Assembly (NCBI GenBank): GCA_002685255.1
Contig: NYWU01000033.1
Location: 1-64,000 of the forward strand
Direction: 5' to 3'
DNA from: Idiomarinaceae bacterium
GTDB lineage: Bacteria > Pseudomonadota > Gammaproteobacteria > Enterobacterales > Alteromonadaceae
Length of the DNA: 64,000 bases
Shown: piece by piece, positions 17,696 to 27,094 of the stretch
How the letters are laid out: each line of letters begins with the position of its first letter
Position numbering within the stretch: the first letter of the stretch is position 1
The notes under the pieces: generated by a model
What the model saw: only the letters and a program-made list of their open reading frames with translations
The model's database searches: none
Told to the model about the DNA's origin: nothing
Translations under genes and position numbers: made by a program

Positions 17696-19081
17696 TTAGC
17701 TTGAGTGATTGTAATCATTCACTACACAAATAGTGACATCGAGCGGGCTAAAACTTTGGCACTTAGCAACAGCATCACGTTTAATTGTGTGCCATTTTTC
17801 CGAGCTGATGTCGAACTGTTGGATCAGCTTCGATTGCACGCTCGACCAACGTTTAGGTAACGCGTGATGTGGGTCGAATATTTCCTGTAGTAGAATGCAG
17901 CCGAGTAAGAATACCGCCTGCTGTTTGCTGGTTATCTCGGTTTGGAAACGGACCAATTGATTGACTTGCTCCGATAAGCCCCAGCGCTGTATTAGCGTCT
18001 CACTGTGCTTCTGTTGCGCCGGCTCGGGTTTGACGCCCAGCAGACCAAACGCACTCAACGGGGTATCAGGCTGAAGTTGTGGCCATTGGGTAGCGGTCGC
18101 TAGCGCAGGATGGTGAATCAGATCGATAGCAATGATTTGCGCAACCAGCTTTTCGCGTAAGGGCCAGGTGACATTGGTGTGGCATTTGAGTTGATGCCAC
18201 AACTCGACAAGTAATGATAAACGTTGCATTAGCGCTTCATGTAGCGGCACGCGATGACTATCGATATGCTGCTGTAAACTTGCTGAAGCCAAAATATGTG
18301 ACGCGCGCTGCGCACCTAAATACAAATAGGCATGCTTAGTCGACTTAAATGGCGCTGTTTGCGCATGCTCACTTGCACTTCTAATTAACGCTTCGTGTAG
18401 CGCCGGTTGGTGCTCGATAGCGTTAATAATAGGTGCCAATGCGCCACTTTGCATAGCGTAACGCTTAATCGCCTTCAACAGCGTTTTGGGTGGTTTTAAT
18501 GCTTCACGCTTGTACAAGGGGCTGTATCGCTTTTGATCCACAACACGCGCTAACGTGTCACCATCAATGCGACCAGGGATGGATGGCGGCAGCGCCTCAG
18601 CCAGCGGCCAGTAGTAAGGGTGTCGTTTGCCTGTGAGTAGTTTGCTCAAAACACCTTTACCATCCAAGCCGAGTTGGTACTGCGCGAGCCTTAATGACCA
18701 ATCAACAAGATGATAGGCATAGTGGTGCGATGCGGCAGATTCATCTAAACAGGCTTTAAGTAGGAGGGATTGCAGTCGGTTGGCGTTTTTTAGCGGTGCA
18801 GGTAACGAACGAATCATGGCTGCTGTCATCAGCAAACGGCGGAACGAAGTCGCAAGCCCCAACTTATATGACACCTGAAACATATTAATTGCGCTTTGTA
18901 ACGCAAGGCTGTACGCCATTTTCTGCACGCGATGCTCACTCGACCAGAGGACAAAATAATCGGGCCACTGATATTCGCTGAGCTCATACTCAAGGTTTTT
19001 GCAATGAGCGTAGAGATGAACGGCAGTAGGGTGGTTAAGTGCAGGACGAAACGAAGTTAAGAAGGCTTCTAGACGACTCAT
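17696..19081 (-). CDS. HDOD-like protein of unknown function
   Basis: A 461-residue soluble, helix-rich protein with no signal peptide. I do not recognise it outright. In the middle (about residues 200-330) the pattern resembles an HDOD domain: an LLKAIKRYAM-type entry, IEHQPALHEALIRSASEH like the usual DPALAARLL-LANS, and KHAYLYLGAQRASHIL like the EEAI-LGL-R element. The metal-binding residues of true HD phosphohydrolases are absent, as in HDOD proteins, which usually act as signalling scaffolds. Its start overlaps the stop of the DUF3192 gene (ATGA), and ppnN and a diguanylate cyclase lie upstream on the same strand. The domain call is inference. Confidence 0.6.
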   Translation of the reverse strand: MSRLEAFLTSFRPALNHPTAVHLYAHCKNLEYELSEYQWPDYFVLWSSEHRVQKMAYSLALQSAINMFQVSYKLGLATSFRRLLMTAAMIRSLPAPLKNANRLQSLLLKACLDESAASHHYAYHLVDWSLRLAQYQLGLDGKGVLSKLLTGKRHPYYWPLAEALPPSIPGRIDGDTLARVVDQKRYSPLYKREALKPPKTLLKAIKRYAMQSGALAPIINAIEHQPALHEALIRSASEHAQTAPFKSTKHAYLYLGAQRASHILASASLQQHIDSHRVPLHEALMQRLSLLVELWHQLKCHTNVTWPLREKLVAQIIAIDLIHHPALATATQWPQLQPDTPLSAFGLLGVKPEPAQQKHSETLIQRWGLSEQVNQLVRFQTEITSKQQAVFLLGCILLQEIFDPHHALPKRWSSVQSKLIQQFDISSEKWHTIKRDAVAKCQSFSPLDVTICVVNDYNHSS

Positions 19082-19452
19082 TGGGTGCCTTTATAACTGT
19101 CGTAAGCGCCAGACCCCCACGCCGTCAATTGATTATCTTCGAACAAGAGCGCGGTGCACTCATCTTTCGTGGTGATACCATCAGAAGTCACATGGTGCGT
19201 GCGGTAGAACAACACATGGAGGTCACCTTGTGAGGTTTCTTTAGCTTCATTGATATCAGGTGACCCGAGCATACGGATCACCTGATCTTTAGACATACCT
19301 AATTCGAGCTGACCAATTTGCATTGCATTGTAAGTTTCTCGTTCTTGCCATTTCATATCGGCTGGATCAGCTTGATAAAAGACCTTTACCAAGCCTAACA
19401 CAGCGATATAACCGACAATTCCGACAATAAATACCAAAGCCAGCTTGCGCAT
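19078..19452 (-). CDS. DUF3192-family membrane-anchored protein
   Basis: A 124-residue protein with one N-terminal hydrophobic helix (residues 3-25), probably an uncleaved anchor or signal since there is no lipobox cysteine. The rest is a small periplasmic domain with GMSKDQVIRMLGSPDI and LFYRTHHVTSDGITTKDECTALLFED. The same YRT...DG-TTKDECT core occurs in the lipoprotein at 26035-26412, so the window carries two paralogues. The GMSKDQV-LG-P pattern also resembles the SmpA/OmlA (BamE) fold, so a role near the outer membrane is possible. Its stop overlaps the start of the HDOD-like gene. Confidence 0.8.
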   Translation of the reverse strand: MRKLALVFIVGIVGYIAVLGLVKVFYQADPADMKWQERETYNAMQIGQLELGMSKDQVIRMLGSPDINEAKETSQGDLHVLFYRTHHVTSDGITTKDECTALLFEDNQLTAWGSGAYDSYKGTQ

Positions 19453-19456
19453 TAAA

Positions 19457-20812
19457 CTAATCCGTTATGACTTTGTAACACGGGTGGTAGACAGAGCCTG
19501 GGAGCTTCATGCGACCTTGTTCTACAAAGGCTCTTAATAACTCATCCAGACGTTTCATCAGACGTTGTTCACCGTGAATACTAAACACACCGTGTTTCCG
19601 TATCTGACGAATACCTTCGTCTTTTACATTGCCCGCGACGATAGCTGAGAACGCACGACGTAAGTCTGCCGCCAGACGCTCTTTGGGTTGTTCAGGATGT
19701 AAATTCAACGCTGCAACATTTTCGTGAGTCGGGCTGAAAGGACGTTGAAACTCTTCGTTAATTTTCAGGGTCCAGTTGAAATAATACGCGTCGCCTGAAT
19801 CACGGCGGTATTGTTTAACCGCGGCCATGCCTGCATGCATGTGCTGAGCGACTGCGGCTGGATCATCAATAATTATTTTGTAAAGCTGACGCGCCTCATC
19901 ACCAATGGTTGCGCCGATGAATTCGTCAAGTGCTTCGAAATAAGCTCGTGACGACTCAGGACCGGTTAAAATAACCGGTAGGCTTTGGCGCTGATTGTCC
20001 GGGTGCATTAAGATACCCAACAAATACAGCAGTTCTTCCGCAGTACCTGCGCCACCTGGGAATATAACAATACCATGAGCACAGCGAACAAACGCCTCAA
20101 GACGTTTTTCAATGTCGGGTAAAATGACAAGTTCATTAACGATCGGGTTAGGTGGCTCAGCTGCAATAATACCAGGCTCTGTTAAACCTAAGTAACGGCC
20201 GCCTTCAACACGTTGCTTGGCGTGCCCTATGGTTGCGCCTTTCATGGGTCCTTTCATCGCGCCTGGACCACAGCCCGTACAGATGTTCAGTCCACGCAAC
20301 CCCACGTGATAACCGACTTCTTTGGTGTACTTATATTCGGTTTCGTTAATTGAGTGGCCACCCCAGCAAACCACCATGTTGGGCTCTTCTTGCGGGCGTA
20401 ACGTCCGTGCGTTGCGTAAAATATCAAAGACCACATGTGTTAACGTTGCACTATCCGCTTGCTCTAAGTCGGTTTCTGAATAGCGCTCACCGGTGAACAA
20501 AATATCGCGTAACACAGACTCGAGCAGCTCGCGTATACCGACAATGACTTCGCCATCAACAAAGGCTTCTTCTGGTGGTTCAATGAGTTCTAGTTTAATA
20601 CCGCGCTCACGACGAATAATGTTGACTTCAAAGTCTTTATAACTGTCATAAATATCAGCCGAACTATCAGTGTGACTACCGGCGTTCAGTACCGCTAAAC
20701 AGCAATTACGAAAAAGCTTATATAGTTGACTGTTGGATGATGCTTTTAATCGTTCGATTTCTAATTGTGATAGCAGGGACATACTTCCCTGAGGTGAGAT
20801 ACTTGCTTTCAT
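19457..20812 (-). CDS. ppnN: Nucleotide 5'-monophosphate nucleosidase
   Basis: A 451-residue homologue of E. coli PpnN (YgdH, 454 aa), which splits purine and pyrimidine monophosphates into base and ribose 5-phosphate and is stimulated by (p)ppGpp in E. coli. The central Rossmann-like LOG domain carries [24 protein letters not shown] and the PGGAGTAEE signature with the catalytic glutamates. Conserved N- and C-terminal extensions match PpnN and exclude the short cytokinin-type LOG enzymes. It is separated by 30 nt from the diguanylate cyclase gene and by 4 nt from the DUF3192 gene. Confidence 0.95.
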   Translation of the reverse strand: MKASISPQGSMSLLSQLEIERLKASSNSQLYKLFRNCCLAVLNAGSHTDSSADIYDSYKDFEVNIIRRERGIKLELIEPPEEAFVDGEVIVGIRELLESVLRDILFTGERYSETDLEQADSATLTHVVFDILRNARTLRPQEEPNMVVCWGGHSINETEYKYTKEVGYHVGLRGLNICTGCGPGAMKGPMKGATIGHAKQRVEGGRYLGLTEPGIIAAEPPNPIVNELVILPDIEKRLEAFVRCAHGIVIFPGGAGTAEELLYLLGILMHPDNQRQSLPVILTGPESSRAYFEALDEFIGATIGDEARQLYKIIIDDPAAVAQHMHAGMAAVKQYRRDSGDAYYFNWTLKINEEFQRPFSPTHENVAALNLHPEQPKERLAADLRRAFSAIVAGNVKDEGIRQIRKHGVFSIHGEQRLMKRLDELLRAFVEQGRMKLPGSVYHPCYKVITD

Positions 20813-20842
20813 TACTTATTTCTTACTCCTAAACAATTTGCC

Positions 20843-22399
20843 TCAATCTGATACAGCGCTGGCGAGCACAATCTTATTCCTGCCTGTTCTCTTAGCCTCG
20901 TATAGTGCTTTGTCGGCTGCATCAAATAGTGAGGTTAACGATTGGTTGACTTGCTGTAGTTCAGCGATCCCAACCGATACGGTAATCCTAATATCTTCTG
21001 ATCTAAATTTGAAAGGGATATTACGGATACGATCGCACGCTTTTTCTAAACGTGCTTGCGCGTCGGTAATCGATGTATTGGGGAAGAGTATGACGAACTC
21101 CTCACCACCGTAACGACACACAAAATCTGCTTCATTGACTGCCTTTCTTAACATACTTGCAATCACTTGTAACGTTTTATCGCCTGCGCTGTGGCCAAAA
21201 TTGTCGTTGATCCGCTTAAAAAAGTCGATATCTAACACGGCTATACTCAACGGTTCTCGCGTACGTTTAAAGCGCTGTTCTTCAACACTCATACGCTCTT
21301 CGAGCGCTGCTCTGTTAGGCAGTTTAGTCAGACTATCCTGTAGACTTTTAAATTTTTGCTCAGCTAATTTTTGTTTGTAATGATGCACTTGCTGCTCGAA
21401 GTGGGTCAGCTTGCTTGTCAGTTTTGACGTTGTACGCTCAAACTGCTGCCTCTCTTTGTTTTCCAAAGCCAACTTCTCTTGCAATGTTTCATTGAGACGG
21501 TTCAAGTGGCCCGCCACTTCTTGTTTAAGTGTTTCTAAGTGCTGTGCTCCCTGTACAGAAGCGTTTAATTCATCAACATTCGACTTGAGCTGCTGATTGA
21601 GCGTCGAATTATCTTTCTCGTAGTGGCTACGCTCCTGAACACTCTGACTTAATGTGCCTTGAACGGCGCCTAAAGTTTGTGAGATCTCAAGTAGGAAATT
21701 TTGAGCAGATTGACGCTCTAAATTGACACCGTCGATAATGGTCTCAAGCAAACTGACCATAGCCGTTAGTAGTTCGGTGGCAGTCAACTTTCCTTTAAAC
21801 TGCCGTGTGAGCGCAATAAGTTGTTGCTCGGTCGAGCCGGTAAACTCTAACTGGGCAATCAGTTTTACTACGATTTTTTGTTCTTGGCTGTAATCTTGCT
21901 TGGGCTGTTCTACGATGTCATGACCTAATCGCTGGCAGTATTTTAATAGACTGATCAGCAGCGGAATATAGTGCATCACCGATACATGTTGCGACTCCGT
22001 TGAGTCTATGATGCGTTGTAGTTCGGCACGGGCATCTTGATTCAGAGCCGGTTGCTTTTTTAACCAACCAATGGCCTCGAGCGTCGCTTCATGAGACGCT
22101 TTTAAGTTGCGTTGTACACGATGAGTGACCGATTGAATGTGAGTTTCTGATTCAGCCATGACGGGCTTGAGCTGTTCCATGCCACTGTTTCGTTGCAGCA
22201 AACCACGTAACTTGGTTAGCGAATTATCGAGGTTCTGGTCTAAGCCTCCACACGCATAAGACAGCTGCGTAAGCATGTTTGAAAAATGAGTCCAATCGTG
22301 TTGGTATTCGTCTTCGAGCTGTTTGCGCGACTGGATGGTTTGATTGAGTCGCTTTTCAAGAATTGCTAATTTTTCTTCGGCCGAATTCGATTGATTCAA
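20843..22399 (-). CDS. Diguanylate cyclase (GGDEF) with long coiled-coil N-terminus
   Basis: A 518-residue cytoplasmic protein expected to make c-di-GMP. Residues 1-345 are charged, heptad-like coiled coil with no membrane segment. The GGDEF domain spans about 350-515, with the active-site motif RYGGEEF at residues 429-435, VLDIDFFKRINDNFGHSAGD before it, and a typical YEAKRTGRN end. The inhibitory I-site RxxD, five residues before GGEEF, reads NEAD and has lost its Arg, so classical product inhibition is unlikely. It starts at TTG 22399; no in-frame ATG is close. It is upstream of ppnN on the same strand. Confidence 0.93.
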   Translation of the reverse strand: MNQSNSAEEKLAILEKRLNQTIQSRKQLEDEYQHDWTHFSNMLTQLSYACGGLDQNLDNSLTKLRGLLQRNSGMEQLKPVMAESETHIQSVTHRVQRNLKASHEATLEAIGWLKKQPALNQDARAELQRIIDSTESQHVSVMHYIPLLISLLKYCQRLGHDIVEQPKQDYSQEQKIVVKLIAQLEFTGSTEQQLIALTRQFKGKLTATELLTAMVSLLETIIDGVNLERQSAQNFLLEISQTLGAVQGTLSQSVQERSHYEKDNSTLNQQLKSNVDELNASVQGAQHLETLKQEVAGHLNRLNETLQEKLALENKERQQFERTTSKLTSKLTHFEQQVHHYKQKLAEQKFKSLQDSLTKLPNRAALEERMSVEEQRFKRTREPLSIAVLDIDFFKRINDNFGHSAGDKTLQVIASMLRKAVNEADFVCRYGGEEFVILFPNTSITDAQARLEKACDRIRNIPFKFRSEDIRITVSVGIAELQQVNQSLTSLFDAADKALYEAKRTGRNKIVLASAVSD

Positions 22400-22580
22400 A
22401 ACTCACTCTCGCACGGGGTATCTTTTCTGGTCATACGTTCATTGTATACCATAGGATTGTAAATATTCGATGAAAGCACGTAAAAATTTATTTCTGCGTA
22501 CATCATTAAACGGTAAAAACTGACCTCTAGTCGCACAGACTCCCGCTCAAAGTCACATCATGCTACGCTTAGGCTGCTTA

Positions 22581-22592
22581 TTTACGCGTAAA
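22581..22592. repeat. 12-bp palindrome upstream of the M61 peptidase gene
   Basis: TTTACGCGTAAA is a perfect palindrome 35 nt upstream of the GTG start, within the 228-nt gap between the divergent diguanylate cyclase and peptidase genes. Its half-sites (TTTACG/CGTAAA) equal those of the probable LiuR operator but with no spacer. I saw no other clear signal in the gap. Confidence 0.4.
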
Positions 22593-22627
22593 AATTAGAA
22601 CAAGAGAACTCATCACAAGGAGTTAAT

Positions 22628-24421
22628 GTGTTTAAGAAATCTTTATTAGCGCTCGCCGTTTGCGCATCAACATCCGCTTGGGCTGATGTTGACTATCACA
22701 TTGATTTGACCGAACCGACCCACCATACCGGTCAAGTGGATATTGTTTTTCCAGATGTTGAAAGCAGTTACATCGACGTTAAGATGCCTGCTTGGCGCAC
22801 GGGTTATTATCGTATATTAAACCTAGCCAATGGCGTGCGTGACTTCGCTGCTACTTCGGAAGAGGGCGAGCCGCTAAACTGGGAAAAGGTTGATAAAAGC
22901 ACGTGGCGCATTCATCTGCCTGAGTCAGCACAAGGCGATGACGTCAAAGTAAACTATCAAATTTATGCGAATCAACTCGGACGTCGTAGTCGTCATATCG
23001 ATGACTCGCATGCTTACTTGGATGCCTCTGCGGTCTTTATGTATGCCGACGCCTATCGTGCTGAGCCGGTTACGGTCAGTCTTGATGTGAAAGACGATTG
23101 GCGTAGTGTATCAGGCATGGAAAGTGAAGGGGCGCATACGTTTGTCGCGGATAACTGGGATATCTTAGTTGATTCACCCATTGAGACCGGTATCAACGAA
23201 CTTTATAAATTCACGGTCGATGATCGTCATTACGAAGTCGTCTTTTGGGGCGAAGGCAATTACGATGCCGAACAAACCGTCGAAGATTTAGAGAAACTGG
23301 TGCAACAGTCGCAGAATATTTGGCGAGGTCACCCGTATGAGCGTTATGTCTTTATGATCCACGCAACGTCAGGCGCCGGTGGTGCAACCGAACACCGCAA
23401 TTCGACCATTATTCAGCGACCACGTTACAGCTATGCAAGCCGAGATGACTACCTTAGCTTCCTATCAACCGCCTCTCACGAACTCATCCATACTTGGAAC
23501 GTTAAAGCGTATCGTCCCGAGGCTTTGGTTCCTTATGATTATCAAAAGGAGAACTACACGGATCTTTTTTGGTTGGCCGAAGGATCAACAAGTTATTTCC
23601 AAAATCACTTGTTGATGCAAGCTGATATTATGACAACGGATGAATATTTTGAACGTGTGGCTTCGGGGATTGAGCGTTACTACGGCAAACCTGGGCGCGA
23701 AATCATGTCAGTGGCAGAAGCCTCGTTTGAAGCATGGAGTGACCAGTACGGTGATCGCGCGCACAACTTCTCAGTGAATATATACTCAGAAGGCGCAATG
23801 GTTTCATGGGTGCTAGATCTGGCGTTAATTGAACGTACCGATGGCGAGGTGACTTATCGCGATGTCCATAATGCACTTTATCAACGCTTTGATGCCGACG
23901 AGGAAGGCTTTAATAGTGCCGATGTTGTCGCCATTTTAGATGAGCTCACCGGTCAGTCATGGCAACAATGGTGGGATGAACACGTTAACTCGCCGGTTGC
24001 TAATATTCAGTTTGATGAGTTATTAAACACCGTGGGTATGGAGCTGACATTTGCTTCTGCTGACGAGCAAAAGCCGTGGGCGGGCTGGCGCGGCAAAGCC
24101 GCAGATGAAGGTATCGAACTGATACAGGTTGAACGTGGTTCGCCTGCTTGGGACGCAGGTTTCACTCCAGGCGATGTGATTGTTGCGTATGATGGTAAAC
24201 GCGCAGCGGGCGGACGTTTCGAAGAAGCGTTGCAAGAGCGCGAAGTCGGCGATACCGTTGAGGTCACATTCTTCCGTCGTGACCAACTTCATACCGCTGA
24301 GCTGATATTAGGTGAAGAACAGCATACGGGCGCGAAAATTGTGCCAGTAGAAAATCCTTCTGCTAAACAGAAGGCACGTTTTTTACAGTGGCTGCAAATT
24401 CCACACCCGAATGCGAGCTAA
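22628..24421 (+). CDS. Secreted M61-family metallopeptidase with PDZ domain
   Basis: A 597-residue periplasmic peptidase of the glycyl-aminopeptidase (M61) family. A signal peptide (FKKSLLALAVCASTSAWA) is followed by a beta-rich N-terminal domain. The zinc site is HELIH (His284, Glu285, His288) in SHELIHTWNVKAYRPEAL, with a likely third ligand in WLAEGSTSYF (Glu318) and the family motif GGATEH near 252-256. A PDZ domain sits at about 490-580 (GSPAWDAGFTPGDVIVAYDG). It starts at GTG 22628, with AAGGAG at good spacing; the overlapping ATG is out of frame. It probably trims periplasmic peptides. The PDZ may guide substrates. Confidence 0.92.
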   Translation: MFKKSLLALAVCASTSAWADVDYHIDLTEPTHHTGQVDIVFPDVESSYIDVKMPAWRTGYYRILNLANGVRDFAATSEEGEPLNWEKVDKSTWRIHLPESAQGDDVKVNYQIYANQLGRRSRHIDDSHAYLDASAVFMYADAYRAEPVTVSLDVKDDWRSVSGMESEGAHTFVADNWDILVDSPIETGINELYKFTVDDRHYEVVFWGEGNYDAEQTVEDLEKLVQQSQNIWRGHPYERYVFMIHATSGAGGATEHRNSTIIQRPRYSYASRDDYLSFLSTASHELIHTWNVKAYRPEALVPYDYQKENYTDLFWLAEGSTSYFQNHLLMQADIMTTDEYFERVASGIERYYGKPGREIMSVAEASFEAWSDQYGDRAHNFSVNIYSEGAMVSWVLDLALIERTDGEVTYRDVHNALYQRFDADEEGFNSADVVAILDELTGQSWQQWWDEHVNSPVANIQFDELLNTVGMELTFASADEQKPWAGWRGKAADEGIELIQVERGSPAWDAGFTPGDVIVAYDGKRAAGGRFEEALQEREVGDTVEVTFFRRDQLHTAELILGEEQHTGAKIVPVENPSAKQKARFLQWLQIPHPNAS

Positions 24422-24423
24422 GA

Positions 24424-25254
24424 CTATTGTCGAGCCAGGCGCTGCCCACTGGGTGGCGCCGTTTCAAAGTTAGAACGGAACGGATTGATATCTAAGCCGC
24501 CACGGCGTGTATATCGCGCATAAACGGTGAGCTTCGAAAAGCCTAAACGTTGCAAATCCATAAAAATGCGCTCAACACACTGTTCGTGAAATTCGTTATG
24601 ACGGCGGAAGCTGACGAGGTAACGCAGCAAGCTCGCTTGATCAAGTTGCGGACCTGTCCCGTGAATATATACAGATCCCCAATCCGGCTGATTGGTTATC
24701 AAACAGTTTGATTTAAGTAGATGACTATGTACCGTTAACGACTCAACTACTTGCGGCTCGACTTTGAGTAGGGCCGGTTGGTAGTCATAGGTGTCTATCG
24801 CGATGTCTTGATTATCAATACAGGTTCCTGGCAAGTCGCCAATCGGAAGATTGGTATATTCATCTAACGAGCTCAGGCTGACCATGACATCTGCGCCTGC
24901 ACAGGCTGATAAATCATGTTGCATGACATCCGCTACTGTTTGCCAATCATCAAATCGACTTTCGTTAAAACTATTTAAATAAAGCTTGAACGACTTTGAC
25001 TCAATTAAATGAGGGCTGTCGCAGGGTACAGAAAATTCCGCGATCGCCACTTGGGGTAACCCTTTGCTATTTAACCAAGATACTTCATAACCCGTCCAGT
25101 CGTCGTGACCATTAAAGGGCAGGTCCTCGGTAACACCAATGGGTGTGCGATTAAGCTCGCGAGCAACTGGCTGTAACTGGCTCGGATCATAGGTGGTTGG
25201 GTAGTCGGTTGCTTTACCCAAATTTAGGTGTGCGAGCGGGTCGCTTGTTTGCAT
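24424..25254 (-). CDS. queF: NADPH-dependent 7-cyano-7-deazaguanine reductase (long form)
   Basis: A 276-residue QueF that reduces preQ0 to preQ1 in queuosine synthesis. It has the bimodular length of the E. coli type (282 aa). The family motif [13 protein letters not shown] is present, and the catalytic Cys184 is in [14 protein letters not shown] with Asp191 after it. The C-terminal [16 protein letters not shown] is conserved. It converges on the M61 gene with two nucleotides between stop codons. An imperfect GC-rich hairpin (24438-24460) within its last codons may slow transcription. Confidence 0.97.
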   Translation of the reverse strand: MQTSDPLAHLNLGKATDYPTTYDPSQLQPVARELNRTPIGVTEDLPFNGHDDWTGYEVSWLNSKGLPQVAIAEFSVPCDSPHLIESKSFKLYLNSFNESRFDDWQTVADVMQHDLSACAGADVMVSLSSLDEYTNLPIGDLPGTCIDNQDIAIDTYDYQPALLKVEPQVVESLTVHSHLLKSNCLITNQPDWGSVYIHGTGPQLDQASLLRYLVSFRRHNEFHEQCVERIFMDLQRLGFSKLTVYARYTRRGGLDINPFRSNFETAPPSGQRLARQ

Positions 25255-25311
25255 TGATGCGCTCCATGATAAACTAAATGAATTACACCTATTTTACGCG
25301 GTTAAAAGGAA

Positions 25312-25890
25312 ATGCACCAGATGAACGAAGTATCGACCGAGCACGCCGTTAGCGCTTTGCTAGAGCGCTATATGCAAGCTAACCCCGAACCCCAAACCGA
25401 GTGGGTGGACGAGTGGGATGCCGAGATATACCAGCAACGGATGGGTGAAGAACAGGTTATCTGGCGACCCGTACAGCGAGACGAAGCACAAGATTTTACG
25501 GCTCTCGAGTCTGCATTAGCTATGCGATTTCATGACAGTGTAAAGCGGCTTTTTGGGGATTGGTTCAGCGGTGATCTCAGCCTCACTTTTTCGGCGGATG
25601 AGACAACGCCGCCGATTCATTTTGAATTATTGATGCCTCAATGCCAAGAGGATTCTGAAAGGCTGTTGCAAAATCTGACGGGGCACATTTTGATGAAGCG
25701 CAAGTTGAAGCAGCCCATCACGATTTTTATCGGTATTTTACATGCGCACGACGATTGTTTGGTTTCGCTCGATAACTCGACGGGTGAGGTTGCACTGGAA
25801 TGGTTAGGGAAGCCACAACACCAAACCTTAGCAGTCGATCTCGCTACCTTTTTGTCACATTGTCAGCCATATTGTGGTGAAAATGACTAA
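25312..25890 (+). CDS. syd: SecY-interacting protein Syd
   Basis: A 192-residue homologue of Syd, the small membrane-associated protein that in E. coli binds and disassembles faulty SecYEG translocons. It is acidic, without signal peptide or membrane helix, and matches Syd in the central SALAMRFHDSVKRLFGDWFSGDL and the C-terminal WLGKPQHQTLAVDLATFLSHC. Two in-frame ATGs (25312 and 25321) are possible: AAAAGGA lies close to the first and 10-13 nt from the second, so the start is uncertain by three residues. It is divergent from queF, a neighbour it keeps in many gammaproteobacteria. Confidence 0.9.
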   Translation: MHQMNEVSTEHAVSALLERYMQANPEPQTEWVDEWDAEIYQQRMGEEQVIWRPVQRDEAQDFTALESALAMRFHDSVKRLFGDWFSGDLSLTFSADETTPPIHFELLMPQCQEDSERLLQNLTGHILMKRKLKQPITIFIGILHAHDDCLVSLDNSTGEVALEWLGKPQHQTLAVDLATFLSHCQPYCGEND

Positions 25891-26034
25891 CTATTGGTAG
25901 CTCGGGTGTCCTTGAAGAAACAATAAAGTCAACAAAAACAGAGTTTTACCAATTTGGCCTGTTTTTTGCTTAAATTGTGGTGAGTGCGCCTAATAAGCAC
26001 AATTCATAAAATAACTAGAAATCGGAGATTGGTA

Positions 26035-26412
26035 ATGGAATTCAGAAAGCTTGCATTGATGGGACTCGCAGGAATGATGACCCTTTCACTATCGGGTTGT
26101 ATTGTTGTTAGTGAGCCTAGCTGGGATAAAGACGATCCGCAGTACGATCAAATTCACGATGAGCGGGGCAACCGCCAGGCGATTGCTAAACTTAACTTAA
26201 ACGCTGACTTTGAATCGGTTCGCAATGATCTCGGCACACCTGATTTTAGTGAACGCTGGATTGAAGACAATAATGAGTACCAAGTCCTTTTCTATCGCAC
26301 GCAGCGTGTTCATGCTGACGGTATGACCACAAAAGATGAGTGTACTCCGATTGTGTTCAAAAACGGGTCGCTAATTGGGACGGGGCAGATGGCACTCGAC
26401 AAGGTAATGTAA
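26035..26412 (+). CDS. DUF3192 lipoprotein
   Basis: A 125-residue predicted outer- or inner-membrane lipoprotein. The signal peptide ends in the lipobox LSGC with acceptor Cys22. The mature part has an SmpA/BamE-like half (NLNADFESVRNDLGTPDF) and LFYRTQRVHADGMTTKDECTPIVF, matching the DUF3192 protein at 19078-19452. I chose ATG 26035 because it gives a proper signal peptide and follows CGGAG; a GTG at 25984 would add 17 residues and spoil it. It is followed by a GNAT gene. Its function is not known. Confidence 0.88.
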   Translation: MEFRKLALMGLAGMMTLSLSGCIVVSEPSWDKDDPQYDQIHDERGNRQAIAKLNLNADFESVRNDLGTPDFSERWIEDNNEYQVLFYRTQRVHADGMTTKDECTPIVFKNGSLIGTGQMALDKVM

Positions 26413-26458
26413 TCGGAGTAGGTTGGTGATAGCGCACTATTTTAACAGGAGAGCTGCT

Positions 26459-27094
26459 ATGCCAACCGAAGTTGCCGTATCAACACAGGACGTTGAGCTT
26501 GTAGAACTGGATGTATGCCAGCTCAATAGCGTAGCGTCCTTATTGTTTCAAACCTACCAAAACGATGCGCTTATGCAGCGTATCTTTCAAGCCGATAAAG
26601 CGGATTATGAAAAGCGTTTGCGAGCAGCAATACGCGAGGAACTGATCGCTCAATGGGATAACGAGCAGCCCATTATTGCCGCCATGCATGACGATGTGCT
26701 ACTAGGCGTAGTGTGCCTATCAAAAGTTGAACAGCAGTTTGGGCCAACCAGTCGTTGGAACTGGTACATTTCGATGTTACTGACTGCAGGTTGGATAAGT
26801 ACACGCTATGTGCTTGAAAAAGAACGCCAAATTAAGTCCTTACTTAAAGATCAGCCGTGCTATTTGATTTCTTTCATTGGTGTCGCCGAACAGTATCAGC
26901 AGCAAGGGATCGGACGGTTATTATGTCAAGCTGCGCTGCAGGAAAGTGTTGAACGCGGTGGCGTTAACCAGTTAGCGGTATTTATTTCTGACCAGCAACA
27001 GCATCAGTTTTTCAGTCATTGTGGGTTTTCTCAGCAGCACGCGCTCGACGTTCATGACGTACCTGGCGCACTGCTGACCCTCGATGTCGACTAA
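26459..27094 (+). CDS. GNAT-family N-acetyltransferase
   Basis: A 211-residue acetyltransferase of the GNAT fold. The acetyl-CoA-binding motif A is seen as ISFIGVAEQYQQQGIGRLLCQAAL (Q-x-x-G-x-G), followed by motif B (NQLAVFISDQQQHQFFSHCGF). The N-terminal third lacks any recognisable substrate motif. ATG 26459 is preferred because AGGAG is 8 nt upstream; a TTG at 26423 has no such site. Its stop overlaps the DUF3301 gene on the other strand by four bases. The acceptor (small molecule or protein) cannot be predicted. Confidence 0.85.
   Translation: MPTEVAVSTQDVELVELDVCQLNSVASLLFQTYQNDALMQRIFQADKADYEKRLRAAIREELIAQWDNEQPIIAAMHDDVLLGVVCLSKVEQQFGPTSRWNWYISMLLTAGWISTRYVLEKERQIKSLLKDQPCYLISFIGVAEQYQQQGIGRLLCQAALQESVERGGVNQLAVFISDQQQHQFFSHCGFSQQHALDVHDVPGALLTLDVD

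Noticed and set aside
24438-24460. Intrinsic terminator at the M61/queF junction
   Set aside because: The stem is only five pairs plus a mismatched inner part and has no T-run; it lies in queF coding sequence.
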